Shown here: positions 1 through 10,857 of the stretch, one piece after another
Layout: every line of letters starts with the position of its first letter
How positions within the stretch are numbered: position 1 is the stretch's first letter
Position numbers and translations under genes: made by a program
Notes under the pieces: model-generated
Databases searched by the model: none
What the model was told of the DNA's origin: nothing
What the model saw: only the letters and a program-made list of their open reading frames with translations
Origin: Pseudomonadales bacterium
Lineage (GTDB): Bacteria; Pseudomonadota; Gammaproteobacteria; Pseudomonadales; Halieaceae
Assembly: GCA_024234735.1 (NCBI GenBank)
Contig: JACKNV010000005.1
Span: 1-64,000 of the forward strand
Length of the DNA: 64,000 nt
Direction of reading: 5' to 3'

Positions 1-719
1 TCGCCCCAGCGAGCCTGCAGGACGGCGATGGCCGCCAGCGGCGCGGTTTCGGTGCGCAGTATTCTGGGGCCCAGTTGCAGGGATTGAAAACCGGCGGTCT
101 CGGCCGCGGCGATTTCGGCGCCGCTGAAGCCGCCCTCCGGACCGACCAGCAGGGCGATGCTGGCGGGCGCCGCCATGTCCCGCGCCCCGCTCGCCGCGGC
201 CGGGTCCAGCACCAGGCGCAGGTCAGCCGCAACCCCCTCCCACCATTCCGGCAGCGACTGCAACCGTTCGACCTGGGGCAGGCGGTTGCGGCCGCACTGT
301 TCGCAGGCGCTGGTGGCCACCTGTCGCCAGTGGCGCAGTTTTTTATCTTCGCGCTCGCCGGACAGCCTGACCTCCGTGCGCTCGCTGAGCAGGGGAGTGA
401 TGGATTGCACACCGAGTTCGGTGGCCTTTTGCACGACCCAGTCCATGCGTTCACCGCGGGACACCGCGATACCCAGGTGCAGGGCGAGGTTCGATTCACA
501 CTCCACCGGGTCGAAGTCGCCGGTGGCGATTGTCGCCGCCTGCCTCCCCAGCGCCTCGATGGTGGCGGGGTACTGGCCACCGCTGCCATCGAAGACGACC
601 AGTCGGTCCCCCGGGCGCATGCGCAGCACCCTGGCAACATAGTGTGCCCTGTCCGGCTCCAGCTCGATCCGCGCGCTGGCCCGCAGCGCCTGGGCGGTGT
701 GGATACGGGGAATACGCAT
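1..719 (-). CDS. rsmE: 16S rRNA (uracil-1498-N3)-methyltransferase RsmE, 3' end cut by window
   Basis: SAM-dependent enzyme that methylates N3 of U1498 in 16S rRNA. The visible protein starts MRIPRIHTAQ at an ATG (719-717) and runs off the left edge, so about 239 residues are seen of a usual length near 240-250. It carries the N-terminal PUA-like segment, the stretch WVVQKATELGVQ typical of the family, and the SPOUT knot signature LLVGPEGGFSGAEI followed by LGPRILRTETA. It lies 13 bp behind metF and is the last gene seen of the leftward SAM-cycle operon, so a SAM consumer is co-transcribed with the genes that make and recycle SAM. Only the extreme C-terminus and stop are missing. Confidence 0.93.
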   Translation of the reverse strand, partial: MRIPRIHTAQALRASARIELEPDRAHYVARVLRMRPGDRLVVFDGSGGQYPATIEALGRQAATIATGDFDPVECESNLALHLGIAVSRGERMDWVVQKATELGVQSITPLLSERTEVRLSGEREDKKLRHWRQVATSACEQCGRNRLPQVERLQSLPEWWEGVAADLRLVLDPAAASGARDMAAPASIALLVGPEGGFSGAEIAAAETAGFQSLQLGPRILRTETAPLAAIAVLQARWG

Positions 720-732
720 GGCCGGCTCGCGC

Positions 733-1572
733 CTACAGCCCCAGGTTGCGGTAGATCTCCCGGGTGGGTTCCACCTGGTTCATGGTGTAAAAGTGGATGC
801 CCGGTGCGCCGCTGTCCAGCAGGGTCTGGCACAGCTGGGTGACCACCTCGATGCCGAAGCTGCGAATACTGGCCTGGTCGTTGCCGAAACCTTCGATCCG
901 CTGGCAGATCCAGCGCGGGATCTCGGCGCCGCAGTTGCGGGAGAAGCGCGCCAGGTTGGTGAAATTGATGATGGGCATGATGCCGGCGTAGATCGGCTTG
1001 TCGATGCCCGCTGCGTTGCACCGGTCCAGGAAGTAGAAGTAGGCCTCCACATTGAAAAAATACTGGGTAATGGCGCTGTTGGCCCCGGCATCCAGTTTGC
1101 CCTTGAGGTAGCGGATATCGCTGTCATAGCTGCTCGCCTCCGGGTGGATTTCAGGGTAGGCGGCCACTTCTATATGGAAGTGATCGCCGCTTCGCTCGCG
1201 TATGAAGGCCACCAGCTCGTTGGCATAAACCAGCTGGGAGGCGCCCCCCATGCCCGAAGGCATGTCGCCGCGCAGGGCCACCAGGCGGTTGATGCCGCGC
1301 TCGACATAGGTATCGATGAGCGCCCCCACGGCGGCCTCGTCGTCGCCGCCGAAACTCAGGTGCGGCGCCACGTCGATGCCACTGGCGCGCATGGTCGAAA
1401 CCACCCCGCAGGTGGTGTCCCGGGTGGTGCCGCCGGCGCCGTAGGTCACCGAGAAGAACGCCGGATCCAGGGCGTTCAGGGCCGGGGTCGTGACCTGCAA
1501 CAGCTTCTCCCTGCCCTCGGCCGTCTTCGGCGGAAAGTACTCGAAGCTGATCCGGGGTTTGCTGGTGGCCAT
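733..1572 (-). CDS. metF: 5,10-methylenetetrahydrofolate reductase MetF
   Basis: Flavoenzyme that reduces 5,10-methylene-THF to 5-methyl-THF, the methyl donor for homocysteine remethylation. The product has 279 residues and begins MATSKPRISFEYFPPKT, the conserved N-terminus of the family, followed by the VTYGAGGTTRDTT motif. A longer frame starts at 1629 but would overlap ahcY; the ATG at 1572 leaves 16 bp after ahcY and fits the usual protein start. It sits between ahcY and rsmE, so homocysteine released by AhcY and the methyl group made by MetF come from one transcript. Methionine synthase itself is not in the window. Confidence 0.96.
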   Translation of the reverse strand: MATSKPRISFEYFPPKTAEGREKLLQVTTPALNALDPAFFSVTYGAGGTTRDTTCGVVSTMRASGIDVAPHLSFGGDDEAAVGALIDTYVERGINRLVALRGDMPSGMGGASQLVYANELVAFIRERSGDHFHIEVAAYPEIHPEASSYDSDIRYLKGKLDAGANSAITQYFFNVEAYFYFLDRCNAAGIDKPIYAGIMPIINFTNLARFSRNCGAEIPRWICQRIEGFGNDQASIRSFGIEVVTQLCQTLLDSGAPGIHFYTMNQVEPTREIYRNLGL

Positions 1573-1588
1573 AGTCGCGTCTGCCCCG

Positions 1589-2980
<1,392 letters not shown>

Positions 2981-3056
2981 TGCTGTTTCCTCCAGGTCCT
3001 CGGGACCGTAGCTATATTAGTGGCCGTATGTGTCTGTTTTGAGTAGCGCTGTTACC

Positions 3057-4211
3057 TTACAGCGCCGCTTTCAGGGCGTCTGCCTTGTCGGTGCGCTCCC
3101 AGCTGAAATCCGCGTGCTCGCGCCCGAAATGGCCGTAGGCCGCCGTCTGGCGGTAGATCGGCCGTTTCAGGTCCAGCATTGCTATCAGGCCCTTGGGGCG
3201 CAGGTCGAAATGTTCCCGCACCAGCTCGACGATGCGCGCGTCGGACAGCTTGCCGGTGCCGAAGGTGTCGATGGAGATGGAGGTCGGCTCGGCCACACCG
3301 ATGGCGTAGGAAACCTGGATTTCGCAGCGCTCCGCCAGGCCGGCGGCGACGATATTCTTGGCGACATAGCGGCCGGCATAAGCGGCCGAGCGGTCGACTT
3401 TTGACGGATCCTTGCCGGAGAACGCGCCGCCTCCGTGGCGGGCCATGCCGCCATAGGTGTCGACGATGATCTTGCGCCCGGTGAGGCCGCAGTCGCCGAC
3501 CGGGCCGCCGATGATGAACTGGCCGGTGGGGTTGATGTGGTAACGGGTATCCGCGTGCAGCCACTGCTCCGGCAGCACTTCCTTGATGATCAGGTCCATG
3601 ACCGCGTCGCGGATGTCCGCCTGGCTGATATCGGCGTCGTGCTGGGTGGAGAGTACCACGGCGTCGATGGCCACGGGCTTGCCGCCGTCGTAACGCAGGG
3701 TGACCTGGCTCTTGGCGTCCGGGCGCAGCCAGGGGAGGGTGCCATGTTTGCGCAGCTCGGCCTGGCGTTCCACCAGCCGGTGGGCGTAATAAATCGGTGC
3801 TGGCATGAGTACGCTGGTCTCGTTGGTGGCGTAGCCGAACATCAGGCCCTGGTCGCCGGCGCCCTGCTCGTGGCCCTCGCTTTCGTCCACGCCCATGGCG
3901 ATGTCGTGGGACTGTTTGCCGATGGCGTTGAGCACCGCGCAGGAGGCGCCGTCGAATCCCACTTCCGAGCTGTCGTAGCCGATATCCAGGATGACGCCGC
4001 GCACCACCTCTTCCAGGTCGACGTAGGTCGAGGTGGTTACCTCGCCGGCGATGATCGCCATGCCGGTCTTGACCAGGGTTTCCACCGCGACCCGGGCGTT
4101 CTTGTCATCCTTGATGATGGCATCCAGGACGGCGTCGGAAATCTGGTCCGCCATTTTGTCGGGATGGCCCTCGGAGACTGACTCGGAAGTGAAGATGCTG
4201 TATTCGCTCAT
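3057..4211 (-). CDS. metK: S-adenosylmethionine synthetase MetK
   Basis: Makes SAM from methionine and ATP. The product is 384 residues, the normal length. It starts [20 protein letters not shown] at the ATG 4211-4209 behind AAGGAAACCAAC. Family motifs are all present: [16 protein letters not shown] near the N-terminus, [12 protein letters not shown] in the middle, and the P-loop-like [19 protein letters not shown] in the C-terminal part. The frame stays open upstream to 4730 but that part is antisense to nothing recognisable and overlaps the regulator gene. It lies 32 bp downstream of the ArsR-methyltransferase gene and is probably in its operon. Confidence 0.97.
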   Translation of the reverse strand: MSEYSIFTSESVSEGHPDKMADQISDAVLDAIIKDDKNARVAVETLVKTGMAIIAGEVTTSTYVDLEEVVRGVILDIGYDSSEVGFDGASCAVLNAIGKQSHDIAMGVDESEGHEQGAGDQGLMFGYATNETSVLMPAPIYYAHRLVERQAELRKHGTLPWLRPDAKSQVTLRYDGGKPVAIDAVVLSTQHDADISQADIRDAVMDLIIKEVLPEQWLHADTRYHINPTGQFIIGGPVGDCGLTGRKIIVDTYGGMARHGGGAFSGKDPSKVDRSAAYAGRYVAKNIVAAGLAERCEIQVSYAIGVAEPTSISIDTFGTGKLSDARIVELVREHFDLRPKGLIAMLDLKRPIYRQTAAYGHFGREHADFSWERTDKADALKAAL

Positions 4212-4243
4212 GTTGGTTTCCTTGCAACGTAAAAAAAATTCTG

Positions 4244-5248
4244 TCAGTTGTGGCGGAACAGGCGCACCTGGATCTGGAAGCCGTTGCGCTGTGCCAGGTA
4301 GACGCTGGCGAGTTCCGCCAGGCCCGCCTGCTGCGCCCAATCGCCCAGCTGCTGGGGGTCGAAGCCCAGCCACAGGTCGCCACAGTTCTCCCGGGCCCAG
4401 CCCTGGTCGTGGCGACACAGGTCGGTGACCAGCACTACTCCGTCGGGGGCCAGCAGGGCGGCGACGTCCCGCAGGATGTCGCCGGGGAAGGGAGTGTGAT
4501 GCAGCACCATGTTGATGACCACACAGTCGGCCTGCAGCCCGGCCAATTCGCGGGCGCGGGTGTCGCCGTGGATAAAGGTGATATTGCCCAGCTCCGCCTG
4601 CGCGGCACGCTCGCGGGCCTGCTCCAGCATGACCCTGGCATTGTCCAGGGCGAACACGCGTCGAAAGCGGGGGGCCAGTTCCTGCAGGAAGGCGCCGTCC
4701 CCGGGGCCGACCTCCAGGGCGGTGTCGCATTGCGCCAGGGGCGCGTCGTCCAGCATGTCGGCCACGGTGTCCGCGTACTGTTCGTAGCTGGCGATCAGGT
4801 CCTGTTGCTGGCGGAACTTGGCGGCGTTGTCACGAAAGAAGTGGCGTGAATTCTCCTCGCGCCGGCGGTGCAGCCTCTCCAGCCGCGCGGCAATCTCGGG
4901 GGGCAGCTCGATGGCGTCCAGGGTGCGGAATAAACTGTCCTGCAATGCCTCCAGCCCCGCCCGCTGGCCCAGGCCGTTGCGTCGGTAGAAGATGGAATTG
5001 CCCTCGCGCCGGGTGGCCACCAGGCCGGCGCCGGCAAGCACTTTGAGGTGGTGGCTGAGGGCGGGCTGGCGAATGGCGAAAATGGAACACAGTTCGGAAA
5101 CGCCGAAAGAATCCTCGCGCAGCACCCGCAGCACCTGCAGGCGCAATGGGTCAGCGCTGGCCTTGCAGAGGCCGGCGAGGGCGGCCAGCTGCCGGTCGGC
5201 TGCGGGGTCGGCGGCTTCGGGCGCGGCAACTGTGGCGGACTGACTCAT
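4244..5248 (-). CDS. ArsR-family HTH regulator fused to a SAM-dependent methyltransferase (SahR-like)
   Basis: A 334-residue two-domain protein. Residues about 20-95 form an ArsR winged helix ([15 protein letters not shown], then [18 protein letters not shown] as the recognition helix). From about 165 onward there is a class I methyltransferase fold with an intact motif [15 protein letters not shown], and the [10 protein letters not shown] segment. It heads the metK-ahcY-metF operon, as in Pseudomonas, where the same gene separates metK from transketolase. Regulators of this type were named SahR in comparative work on proteobacterial methionine metabolism and are thought to sense S-adenosylhomocysteine. 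Calling this one SahR is inference from context and architecture. A perfect palindrome over its promoter is the likely autoregulatory operator. Confidence 0.9.
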   Translation of the reverse strand: MSQSATVAAPEAADPAADRQLAALAGLCKASADPLRLQVLRVLREDSFGVSELCSIFAIRQPALSHHLKVLAGAGLVATRREGNSIFYRRNGLGQRAGLEALQDSLFRTLDAIELPPEIAARLERLHRRREENSRHFFRDNAAKFRQQQDLIASYEQYADTVADMLDDAPLAQCDTALEVGPGDGAFLQELAPRFRRVFALDNARVMLEQARERAAQAELGNITFIHGDTRARELAGLQADCVVINMVLHHTPFPGDILRDVAALLAPDGVVLVTDLCRHDQGWARENCGDLWLGFDPQQLGDWAQQAGLAELASVYLAQRNGFQIQVRLFRHN

Positions 5249-5257
5249 GGTGACCGG

Positions 5258-5285
5258 AGTCTAGCAGGGATTCATACTATATCAA
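5258..5285 (-). promoter_or_regulatory. Candidate sigma70 promoter of the SAM-cycle operon
   Basis: On the minus strand TTGATA (5285-5280) is followed after 16 bases by TAGACT (5263-5258). The -35 lies inside the palindrome at 5277-5300, the geometry expected for repression. Start sites were not measured. Confidence 0.5.
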
Positions 5286-5300
5286 AATATTTTGATATAG
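5277..5300. promoter_or_regulatory. 24-bp perfect palindrome, probable SahR-type operator
   Basis: The half-site CTATATCAAAAT (5277-5288) is followed directly by its exact reverse complement ATTTTGATATAG (5289-5300). The element is AT-rich in GC-rich surroundings, 28 bp upstream of the regulator's start codon and overlapping its -35. ArsR-family dimers bind such inverted repeats. It lies between the regulator and transketolase, so it could affect both directions. Which protein binds it is inferred. Confidence 0.75.
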
Positions 5301-5455
5301 CTTTTGCGTTCCTGCTGCCCGCAGCGTTGCGGTCAGTAACCGCTAATCGGGCCGGTGGCGCAAATATTGTCTTCCATTGTTTGCCGTTCACCGTCGCTTA
5401 CGCGAAAATACCGGCCCGTTCGAGCCACACACGTCCCCAGAACCCGGAGAATTCG

Positions 5456-7453
5456 ATGTCGTCCCCCCGCACTGAGCTAGCCAATGCCATCCGCGCCCTG
5501 AGTATGGACGCTGTCCAGAGGGCCAACAGCGGCCACCCCGGCGCCCCCATGGGCATGGCCGATATCGCGGAAGTCCTCTGGAATGACTACCTGCGCCACA
5601 ATCCGGCCAACCCCAAGTGGCCCAACCGGGACCGGTTTGTCCTCTCCAACGGCCACGGCTCGATGCTGCTGTATTCCCTGTTGCACCTCACCGGTTACGA
5701 CCTGCCCATGGAGGAGTTGCGGAACTTCCGCCAGTTGCACAGCAGCACCCCCGGCCACCCGGAATACGGCTACACGCCCGGCGTCGAGACGACTACCGGC
5801 CCCCTGGGGCAGGGGCTCAGCAACGCCGTGGGCATGGCCCTGGCGGAAAAAGTACTGGCGGCCCACTTCAATCGCGAGGGGCACAAGGTGGTCGACCATC
5901 ATACCTACGCGTTTGTCGGCGATGGCTGCCTGATGGAGGGGATTTCCCACGAGGTGTGCTCCCTGGCGGGCACCCTGGGCCTGGGCAAGCTGGTGGTTTT
6001 TTACGATGACAACGGCATCTCCATCGATGGCGAGGTCGAGGGCTGGTTTACCGATGACACCCCGGCGCGCTTCAAGGCCTATGGCTGGCAGGTGATCAAC
6101 GATGTCAACGGCCACAGCCCCTCGGAAGTCAAGGCCGCCATCGAAGCGGCTCGCCACGAGACCGTCAGGCCCACCCTGATCTGTTGCAAGACTGTGATCG
6201 GCAGGGGCGCCCCCAACAAGCAGGGCAGCGAATCCTGTCACGGCGCGCCGCTGGGTGCCGAGGAAGTCGCCGCTACCCGTGTCGCCCTCGGTTGGGAGTA
6301 CGAGCCATTCCACATACCCGAGCATATCTATGCCCGTTGGAATGCTCGCGACAGGGGAGCCGAGCTGGAGCGCGACTGGGAGCAGGCGATGCAGGCCTAC
6401 GCCGAGGACCATCCGCAACTGGCGCGGGAGCTGCGGCGGCGCCTGGCGGGTGAGCTGCCGGAGGATTTCTCCGACAGGGCCCAGGCGTATGTCCACCAGT
6501 GCCAGCAGGAGGGTGCCAGTATCGCCTCCCGCAAGGCGTCGCAGAACTGTCTCAATGCCTACGGGCCGCTGCTGCCGGAATTGCTGGGCGGCTCCGCCGA
6601 CCTGGCGGGCTCCAACCTGACCCTGTGGAGTGGCTCGCGCCCTGTCGGGCGGGACGCCGCCGACGGCAACTATATCTATTACGGAGTGCGCGAGTTCGGC
6701 ATGGCGGCGATGATGAACGGCATTGCCCTGCACGGCGGCTTTATCAATTACGGCGCGACCTTCCTGATTTTCATGGAGTACGCGCGCAATGCGGTGCGCA
6801 TGGCCGCGCTGATGCGCCAGCAGTCCATCTTTGTCTGGACCCACGATTCCATCGGCCTGGGGGAGGACGGCCCCACCCACCAGCCGGTGGAACAGCTCAC
6901 CGCCCTGCGGGTGACACCCAATATGCAGACCTGGCGCCCCTGCGACACGGTGGAATCCGCCGTCGCCTGGAAGGCGGCGGTGGAGCGCCGCGATGGCCCC
7001 AGCTCGCTGGTGTTTTCCCGCCAGGGCCTGCCGCACCAGCAGCGCGACGAGGAGCAGGTGGCCGCCATTGCGCGCGGCGCCTATGTGCTGGCCGATTGCG
7101 ACGTCCCGCCGGAGGCGATTTTGATCGCCACCGGTTCCGAGGTGCAGCTCGCCGTGGAGGCGGCGGGGCGTCTGCGCGAGGCCGGCCGCCAGGTGCGGGT
7201 GGTGTCCATGCCCTGTGCCGAGGTATTCGAGCAGCAGGACGCCGCTTACCGGGAGGCTGTGCTGCCCAGCGACGTGCTGGCGCGGGTCGCGGTGGAGGCG
7301 GCGCACGCCGATTACTGGTACAAGTACGTGGGCCTGGACGGCCGGGTGGTGGGCATGACCAGCTTTGGCGAATCCGCTCCGGCGGGGGAGTTGATGCAGC
7401 AGTTCGGTTTTACCGTGGACAACGTGGTCGCGGTGGTGGAAGAACTGCTGTAA
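5456..7453 (+). CDS. tkt: Transketolase
   Basis: Thiamine-diphosphate enzyme that transfers two-carbon ketol units between sugar phosphates in the non-oxidative pentose phosphate pathway. The product has 665 residues, as usual. It begins [20 protein letters not shown] at the ATG 5456, behind CCCGGAGAATTCG. Visible motifs are [17 protein letters not shown] near the N-terminus, the ThDP motif [13 protein letters not shown] around residue 155, and the pyrimidine-domain stretch [19 protein letters not shown] near residue 460. It diverges from the SAM-cycle operon across a 207-bp region holding the palindrome and leads the tkt-epd-pgk-fba run. Confidence 0.97.
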   Translation: MSSPRTELANAIRALSMDAVQRANSGHPGAPMGMADIAEVLWNDYLRHNPANPKWPNRDRFVLSNGHGSMLLYSLLHLTGYDLPMEELRNFRQLHSSTPGHPEYGYTPGVETTTGPLGQGLSNAVGMALAEKVLAAHFNREGHKVVDHHTYAFVGDGCLMEGISHEVCSLAGTLGLGKLVVFYDDNGISIDGEVEGWFTDDTPARFKAYGWQVINDVNGHSPSEVKAAIEAARHETVRPTLICCKTVIGRGAPNKQGSESCHGAPLGAEEVAATRVALGWEYEPFHIPEHIYARWNARDRGAELERDWEQAMQAYAEDHPQLARELRRRLAGELPEDFSDRAQAYVHQCQQEGASIASRKASQNCLNAYGPLLPELLGGSADLAGSNLTLWSGSRPVGRDAADGNYIYYGVREFGMAAMMNGIALHGGFINYGATFLIFMEYARNAVRMAALMRQQSIFVWTHDSIGLGEDGPTHQPVEQLTALRVTPNMQTWRPCDTVESAVAWKAAVERRDGPSSLVFSRQGLPHQQRDEEQVAAIARGAYVLADCDVPPEAILIATGSEVQLAVEAAGRLREAGRQVRVVSMPCAEVFEQQDAAYREAVLPSDVLARVAVEAAHADYWYKYVGLDGRVVGMTSFGESAPAGELMQQFGFTVDNVVAVVEELL

Positions 7454-7480
7454 CGCCGCCAGACCCGCGAGTAGACCCAC

Positions 7481-8491
7481 TTGTTACGACTGGCGATCAA
7501 CGGCTACGGCAGAATCGGCCGCAGCGTGCTCAGGGCCCTGTATGAAAGCGGCCTGAGGTCCGAGTTGCAGGTGGTCGCGATCAACGAACTGGCGGATGCG
7601 CGCACGGTATTGCACCTCACCCGCTACGACTCCACCCACGGGCGTTTCCCCGGCACCCTGGAGGGCGACGACCGGCGGCTGCAGGTGCATGGCGATACCG
7701 TCACCCTACTGCGTCACGCGGCCATCGAGGAGCTCCCCTGGGGTGAGCTGGGGGTCGATATCGTGCTGGAGTGCAGCGGCGCTTTTTCCGACCGGGCCAG
7801 CGCGGAGCGCCACCTGCACCGGGGTGCGGGGCGGGTGCTGTTCTCGCAGCCTGCCGAGGCCGATGTGGACGCCACGGTGGTGTACGGGGTCAATCACCAG
7901 GCACTGCGCAGCAGCGACCGCATCGTCTCCGCCGCATCCTGCACCACCAATGCCATCGTGCCGGTGATCAGCGCGCTGCACCAGGCGGTGGGTATCGACA
8001 GCGGCACCATCACCACTATCCACTCGGCGATGAACGACCAGCCGGTGCTGGATGCCTACCACCACACCGACCTGCGCAAGACCCGGGCGGCCTCGCAGTC
8101 GATCATTCCGGTGGATACCGCCCTGGCGCGCGGCGTGGAACGGGTGCTGCCGGTGATGTCCGGGCGCTTCACCGCCCAGGCATTGCGGGTGCCGACGCTC
8201 AATGTGTCCGCCCTGGACCTCACCGTGTTGACCAGTCGCGACACCGACACGGGAGCGATTAATCGTGCATTGCATGATGCAGCTCAAAGCGGATTCCACG
8301 GGGTGCTGGGCTATACTGATGAGCCGCTGGCGTCCTGCGATTTCAATCACGATGCCAGATCCAGTATCGTGGACGCGAGCCAGACCCGGGTTAGCGGCGA
8401 GCGGCTGGTAAAGGTGCTCACCTGGTTTGATAACGAATGGGCCTACGCCAATCGCATGCTGGATGTGGCCCGCTACTGGGGTGGACTGTGA
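7481..8491 (+). CDS. epd: D-erythrose-4-phosphate dehydrogenase (GAPDH family)
   Basis: 336 residues. Oxidises erythrose 4-phosphate to 4-phosphoerythronate, the first step of DXP-dependent pyridoxal phosphate synthesis. The Rossmann start LRLAINGYGRIGRSVLRALY and the catalytic Cys in SAASCTTN (about C154) show the GAPDH superfamily. VVAINELADA, GIDSGTITTIHSAMNDQPVLDAYH and SQSIIPVDT match Epd rather than glycolytic GapA. The start is a TTG at 7481: an in-frame TAG at 7472-7474 rules out any earlier codon and no ATG or GTG lies near the conserved N-terminus. Gene order tkt-epd-pgk-fba agrees. Some GAPDH activity cannot be excluded. Confidence 0.9.
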   Translation: MLRLAINGYGRIGRSVLRALYESGLRSELQVVAINELADARTVLHLTRYDSTHGRFPGTLEGDDRRLQVHGDTVTLLRHAAIEELPWGELGVDIVLECSGAFSDRASAERHLHRGAGRVLFSQPAEADVDATVVYGVNHQALRSSDRIVSAASCTTNAIVPVISALHQAVGIDSGTITTIHSAMNDQPVLDAYHHTDLRKTRAASQSIIPVDTALARGVERVLPVMSGRFTAQALRVPTLNVSALDLTVLTSRDTDTGAINRALHDAAQSGFHGVLGYTDEPLASCDFNHDARSSIVDASQTRVSGERLVKVLTWFDNEWAYANRMLDVARYWGGL

Positions 8492-8563
8492 AGGTGCCGG
8501 GCTGTGACAGGGCCGGGCGGCCGCGGGGCACGATTCGGGTGGAATTTAGGGAGTTGTAAACAG

Positions 8564-9745
8564 ATGGCACTGAACGTCGACTTGATGCGCGACCTCGACC
8601 TCAAAGACAAGCGCGTGCTCATACGCGAGGATCTCAACGTCCCCATAAAGGATGGCCGGGTCAGCAGTGATGCCCGTATCCGGGCCGCGCTGCCCACTAT
8701 TCGCGCGGCGCTCGATGCCGGCGCGCGGGTTATTCTGATGTCCCACCTGGGGCGCCCGGTGGAGGGCGAATACGACGAGCAGTTTTCCATGGCGCCGGTG
8801 GCCAGCCACCTGCAGGAACTGCTGGCCACACCGGTGCGGCTGGTGAAGGACTGGCGCGGCGGCGTGGACATGGCCGCAGGCGAGATCGCCCTGCTGGAGA
8901 ACGTGCGCTTCAACCCCGGCGAGAAAAAGGACGACGAGGAGCTGGCACGGGCCTATGCCGCGCTGTGCGACGTGTATGTCATGGATGCTTTCGGGACCGC
9001 GCACCGTGCCCAGGCCTCCACCCACGGCGTCGGCAGGTTCGCACCAGTAGCCTGTGCCGGCCCCCTGCTGGAAGGGGAATTGAATGCCCTGCACAAGGCC
9101 CTGGCCGCGCCCGCCAGGCCCATGGTGGCGATTGTCGGCGGCTCCAAGGTGTCCACCAAACTGACCGTGCTGGAAACCCTGGCGGACAAGGTGGACCAAC
9201 TGGTCGTGGGCGGTGGCATCGCCAACACCTTTCTCGCTGCCAGCGGCAAGCCGGTGGGCAAATCCCTGTGCGAACACGACCTCATCGGCGATGCCCGTCG
9301 CCTCATGGGCAAGACCCATATTCCCCTGCCTGCCGACGTGATGACCGGTAAGGAATTCTCAGAAACCGCCGCGGCCAGCCTCAAGTCCGTCGACGCGGTG
9401 GAAGAGGACGATATGATCATGGATATCGGGCCGGAGGCGGCGGCCGAAATCGCCGCAATCCTGCGGCAGGCCGGCACCATATTGTGGAATGGCCCCGTGG
9501 GGGTGTTCGAATTCGATCAGTTCGCCACCGGTACCGAGGTTGTTGCGCGGGCTATTGCCGACAGCCCCGCGTTTTCCCTGGCCGGCGGTGGCGATACCCT
9601 GGCGGCGATAGACAAGTTCAATATAGCCGATCATGTTTCCTATATATCCACGGGAGGCGGTGCCTTTCTGGAATACGTGGAAGGCAAGACGCTGCCGGCG
9701 GTCGCCATGCTGGAGCAGCGTGCCGGCAAACCCCCGCAGCAATAA
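8564..9745 (+). CDS. pgk: Phosphoglycerate kinase
   Basis: Interconverts 1,3-bisphosphoglycerate and 3-phosphoglycerate with ADP/ATP. The product has 393 residues, as expected for a bacterial monomer. It starts [20 protein letters not shown] at ATG 8564 behind a TAGGGAG site; an in-frame start at 8504 would add a low-complexity extension not found in the family. Motifs seen are [24 protein letters not shown], the hinge region [15 protein letters not shown], the nucleotide-site NGPVGVFE and the C-terminal [14 protein letters not shown]. It lies 72 bp after epd and 39 bp before fba. Confidence 0.97.
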   Translation: MALNVDLMRDLDLKDKRVLIREDLNVPIKDGRVSSDARIRAALPTIRAALDAGARVILMSHLGRPVEGEYDEQFSMAPVASHLQELLATPVRLVKDWRGGVDMAAGEIALLENVRFNPGEKKDDEELARAYAALCDVYVMDAFGTAHRAQASTHGVGRFAPVACAGPLLEGELNALHKALAAPARPMVAIVGGSKVSTKLTVLETLADKVDQLVVGGGIANTFLAASGKPVGKSLCEHDLIGDARRLMGKTHIPLPADVMTGKEFSETAAASLKSVDAVEEDDMIMDIGPEAAAEIAAILRQAGTILWNGPVGVFEFDQFATGTEVVARAIADSPAFSLAGGGDTLAAIDKFNIADHVSYISTGGGAFLEYVEGKTLPAVAMLEQRAGKPPQQ

Positions 9746-9784
9746 CCCGGAACAAGCTGATACCTCAAGCGAAGGAGTAACGAC

Positions 9785-10849
9785 ATGGCACTAATCAGTA
9801 TGCGACAGTTGCTGGACCACGCCGCCGAACACGGTTACGGCGTGCCGGCCTTCAATGTCAACAACCTGGAACAGACCCGCGCCATCATGGAAGCGGCAGA
9901 CCAGACCAACTCCCCGGTGATCATGCAGGCCAGTGCCGGCGCGCGCAAGTATGCCGGCGCGCCCTTCCTGCGGGCCATGATGGAGGCGGCGATGAACGAA
10001 TTTCCGCATATCCCGGTAGTGGTACACCAGGATCACGGCGTATCCCCGGCGGTGTGCCTGCGCTCCATCCAGCTCGGTTTCAGCTCGGTGATGATGGACG
10101 GCTCCCTGGGGGAGGACGGCAAGACCCCCACGGATTACGACTATAATGTCGCTGTCACCCGGCGGGTCGTCGAGGCAGCCCACGCCTGCGGCGTCTCGGT
10201 AGAGGGCGAGCTGGGTTGCCTGGGCTCGCTGGAAACGGGCGATGCCGGCGAGGAAGACGGCATCGGTGCCGAGGGCAAGCTGACCCATGACCAGATGCTG
10301 ACCGATCCCGAGGAGGCGGCGACATTCGTCAGGGCGACCGGCGTGGATGCCCTGGCGATCGCCTGTGGCACCAGCCATGGCGCTTACAAATTCACCCGTC
10401 CGCCCACCGGCGATATCCTCGCCATCGACCGCATCAAGGAAATCAACGCCCGCATTCCCAACACCCATCTGGTCATGCACGGCTCCTCGTCGGTGCCGCA
10501 GGACTGGCTGGCGATCATCAACGAGTACGGTGGCGCAATTCCGGAAACCTACGGCGTGCCCGTGGAGCAGATCCAGGAGGGTATTCGCCATGGGGTGCGC
10601 AAGGTGAATATCGATACCGACCTGCGCCTGGCTTCGACCGGTGCGATCCGCCGCTTCATGGCACAGAATCCCGCCGAATTCGATCCGCGCAAGTACCTGG
10701 CGCATACCATCACCGCGATGCGCGATATCTGCATCGCGCGCTACGAGGCGTTCAATACCGCGGGCAATGCGGACAAGATCAGGGTGAAGTCCCTGGCAGT
10801 CATGCAGGGTGCCTACGATGCCGGCGAGTTGGATCCCCGCGTCAACTGA
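9785..10849 (+). CDS. fba: Class II fructose-1,6-bisphosphate aldolase
   Basis: Zinc-dependent aldolase that cleaves fructose 1,6-bisphosphate into dihydroxyacetone phosphate and glyceraldehyde 3-phosphate. The product has 354 residues. The start [20 protein letters not shown], the metal-ligand stretch [11 protein letters not shown], the [12 protein letters not shown] segment, and [13 protein letters not shown] near the C-terminus place it in the class II group that includes Calvin-cycle-type aldolases. The ATG at 9785 follows GCGAAGGAGTAACGAC, an excellent ribosome binding site. It is the last sugar-phosphate gene of the cluster; a hydrolase gene begins only 8 bp later. Confidence 0.97.
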   Translation: MALISMRQLLDHAAEHGYGVPAFNVNNLEQTRAIMEAADQTNSPVIMQASAGARKYAGAPFLRAMMEAAMNEFPHIPVVVHQDHGVSPAVCLRSIQLGFSSVMMDGSLGEDGKTPTDYDYNVAVTRRVVEAAHACGVSVEGELGCLGSLETGDAGEEDGIGAEGKLTHDQMLTDPEEAATFVRATGVDALAIACGTSHGAYKFTRPPTGDILAIDRIKEINARIPNTHLVMHGSSSVPQDWLAIINEYGGAIPETYGVPVEQIQEGIRHGVRKVNIDTDLRLASTGAIRRFMAQNPAEFDPRKYLAHTITAMRDICIARYEAFNTAGNADKIRVKSLAVMQGAYDAGELDPRVN

Positions 10850-10857
10850 GTACAGCC

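Noticed and set aside
2981..3056. SAH riboswitch before ahcY
   Set aside because: The 76-bp metK-ahcY gap is too short and lacks the conserved core and pseudoknot pairing I would expect; control by the ArsR-type regulator is a better fit.
5477..7480. 667-codon frame antisense to transketolase
   Set aside because: Antisense shadow of an unmistakable transketolase.
7481..8491. Annotation as glycolytic GapA
   Set aside because: SQSIIPVDT, the INELADA segment and the tkt-pgk neighbourhood fit Epd better.
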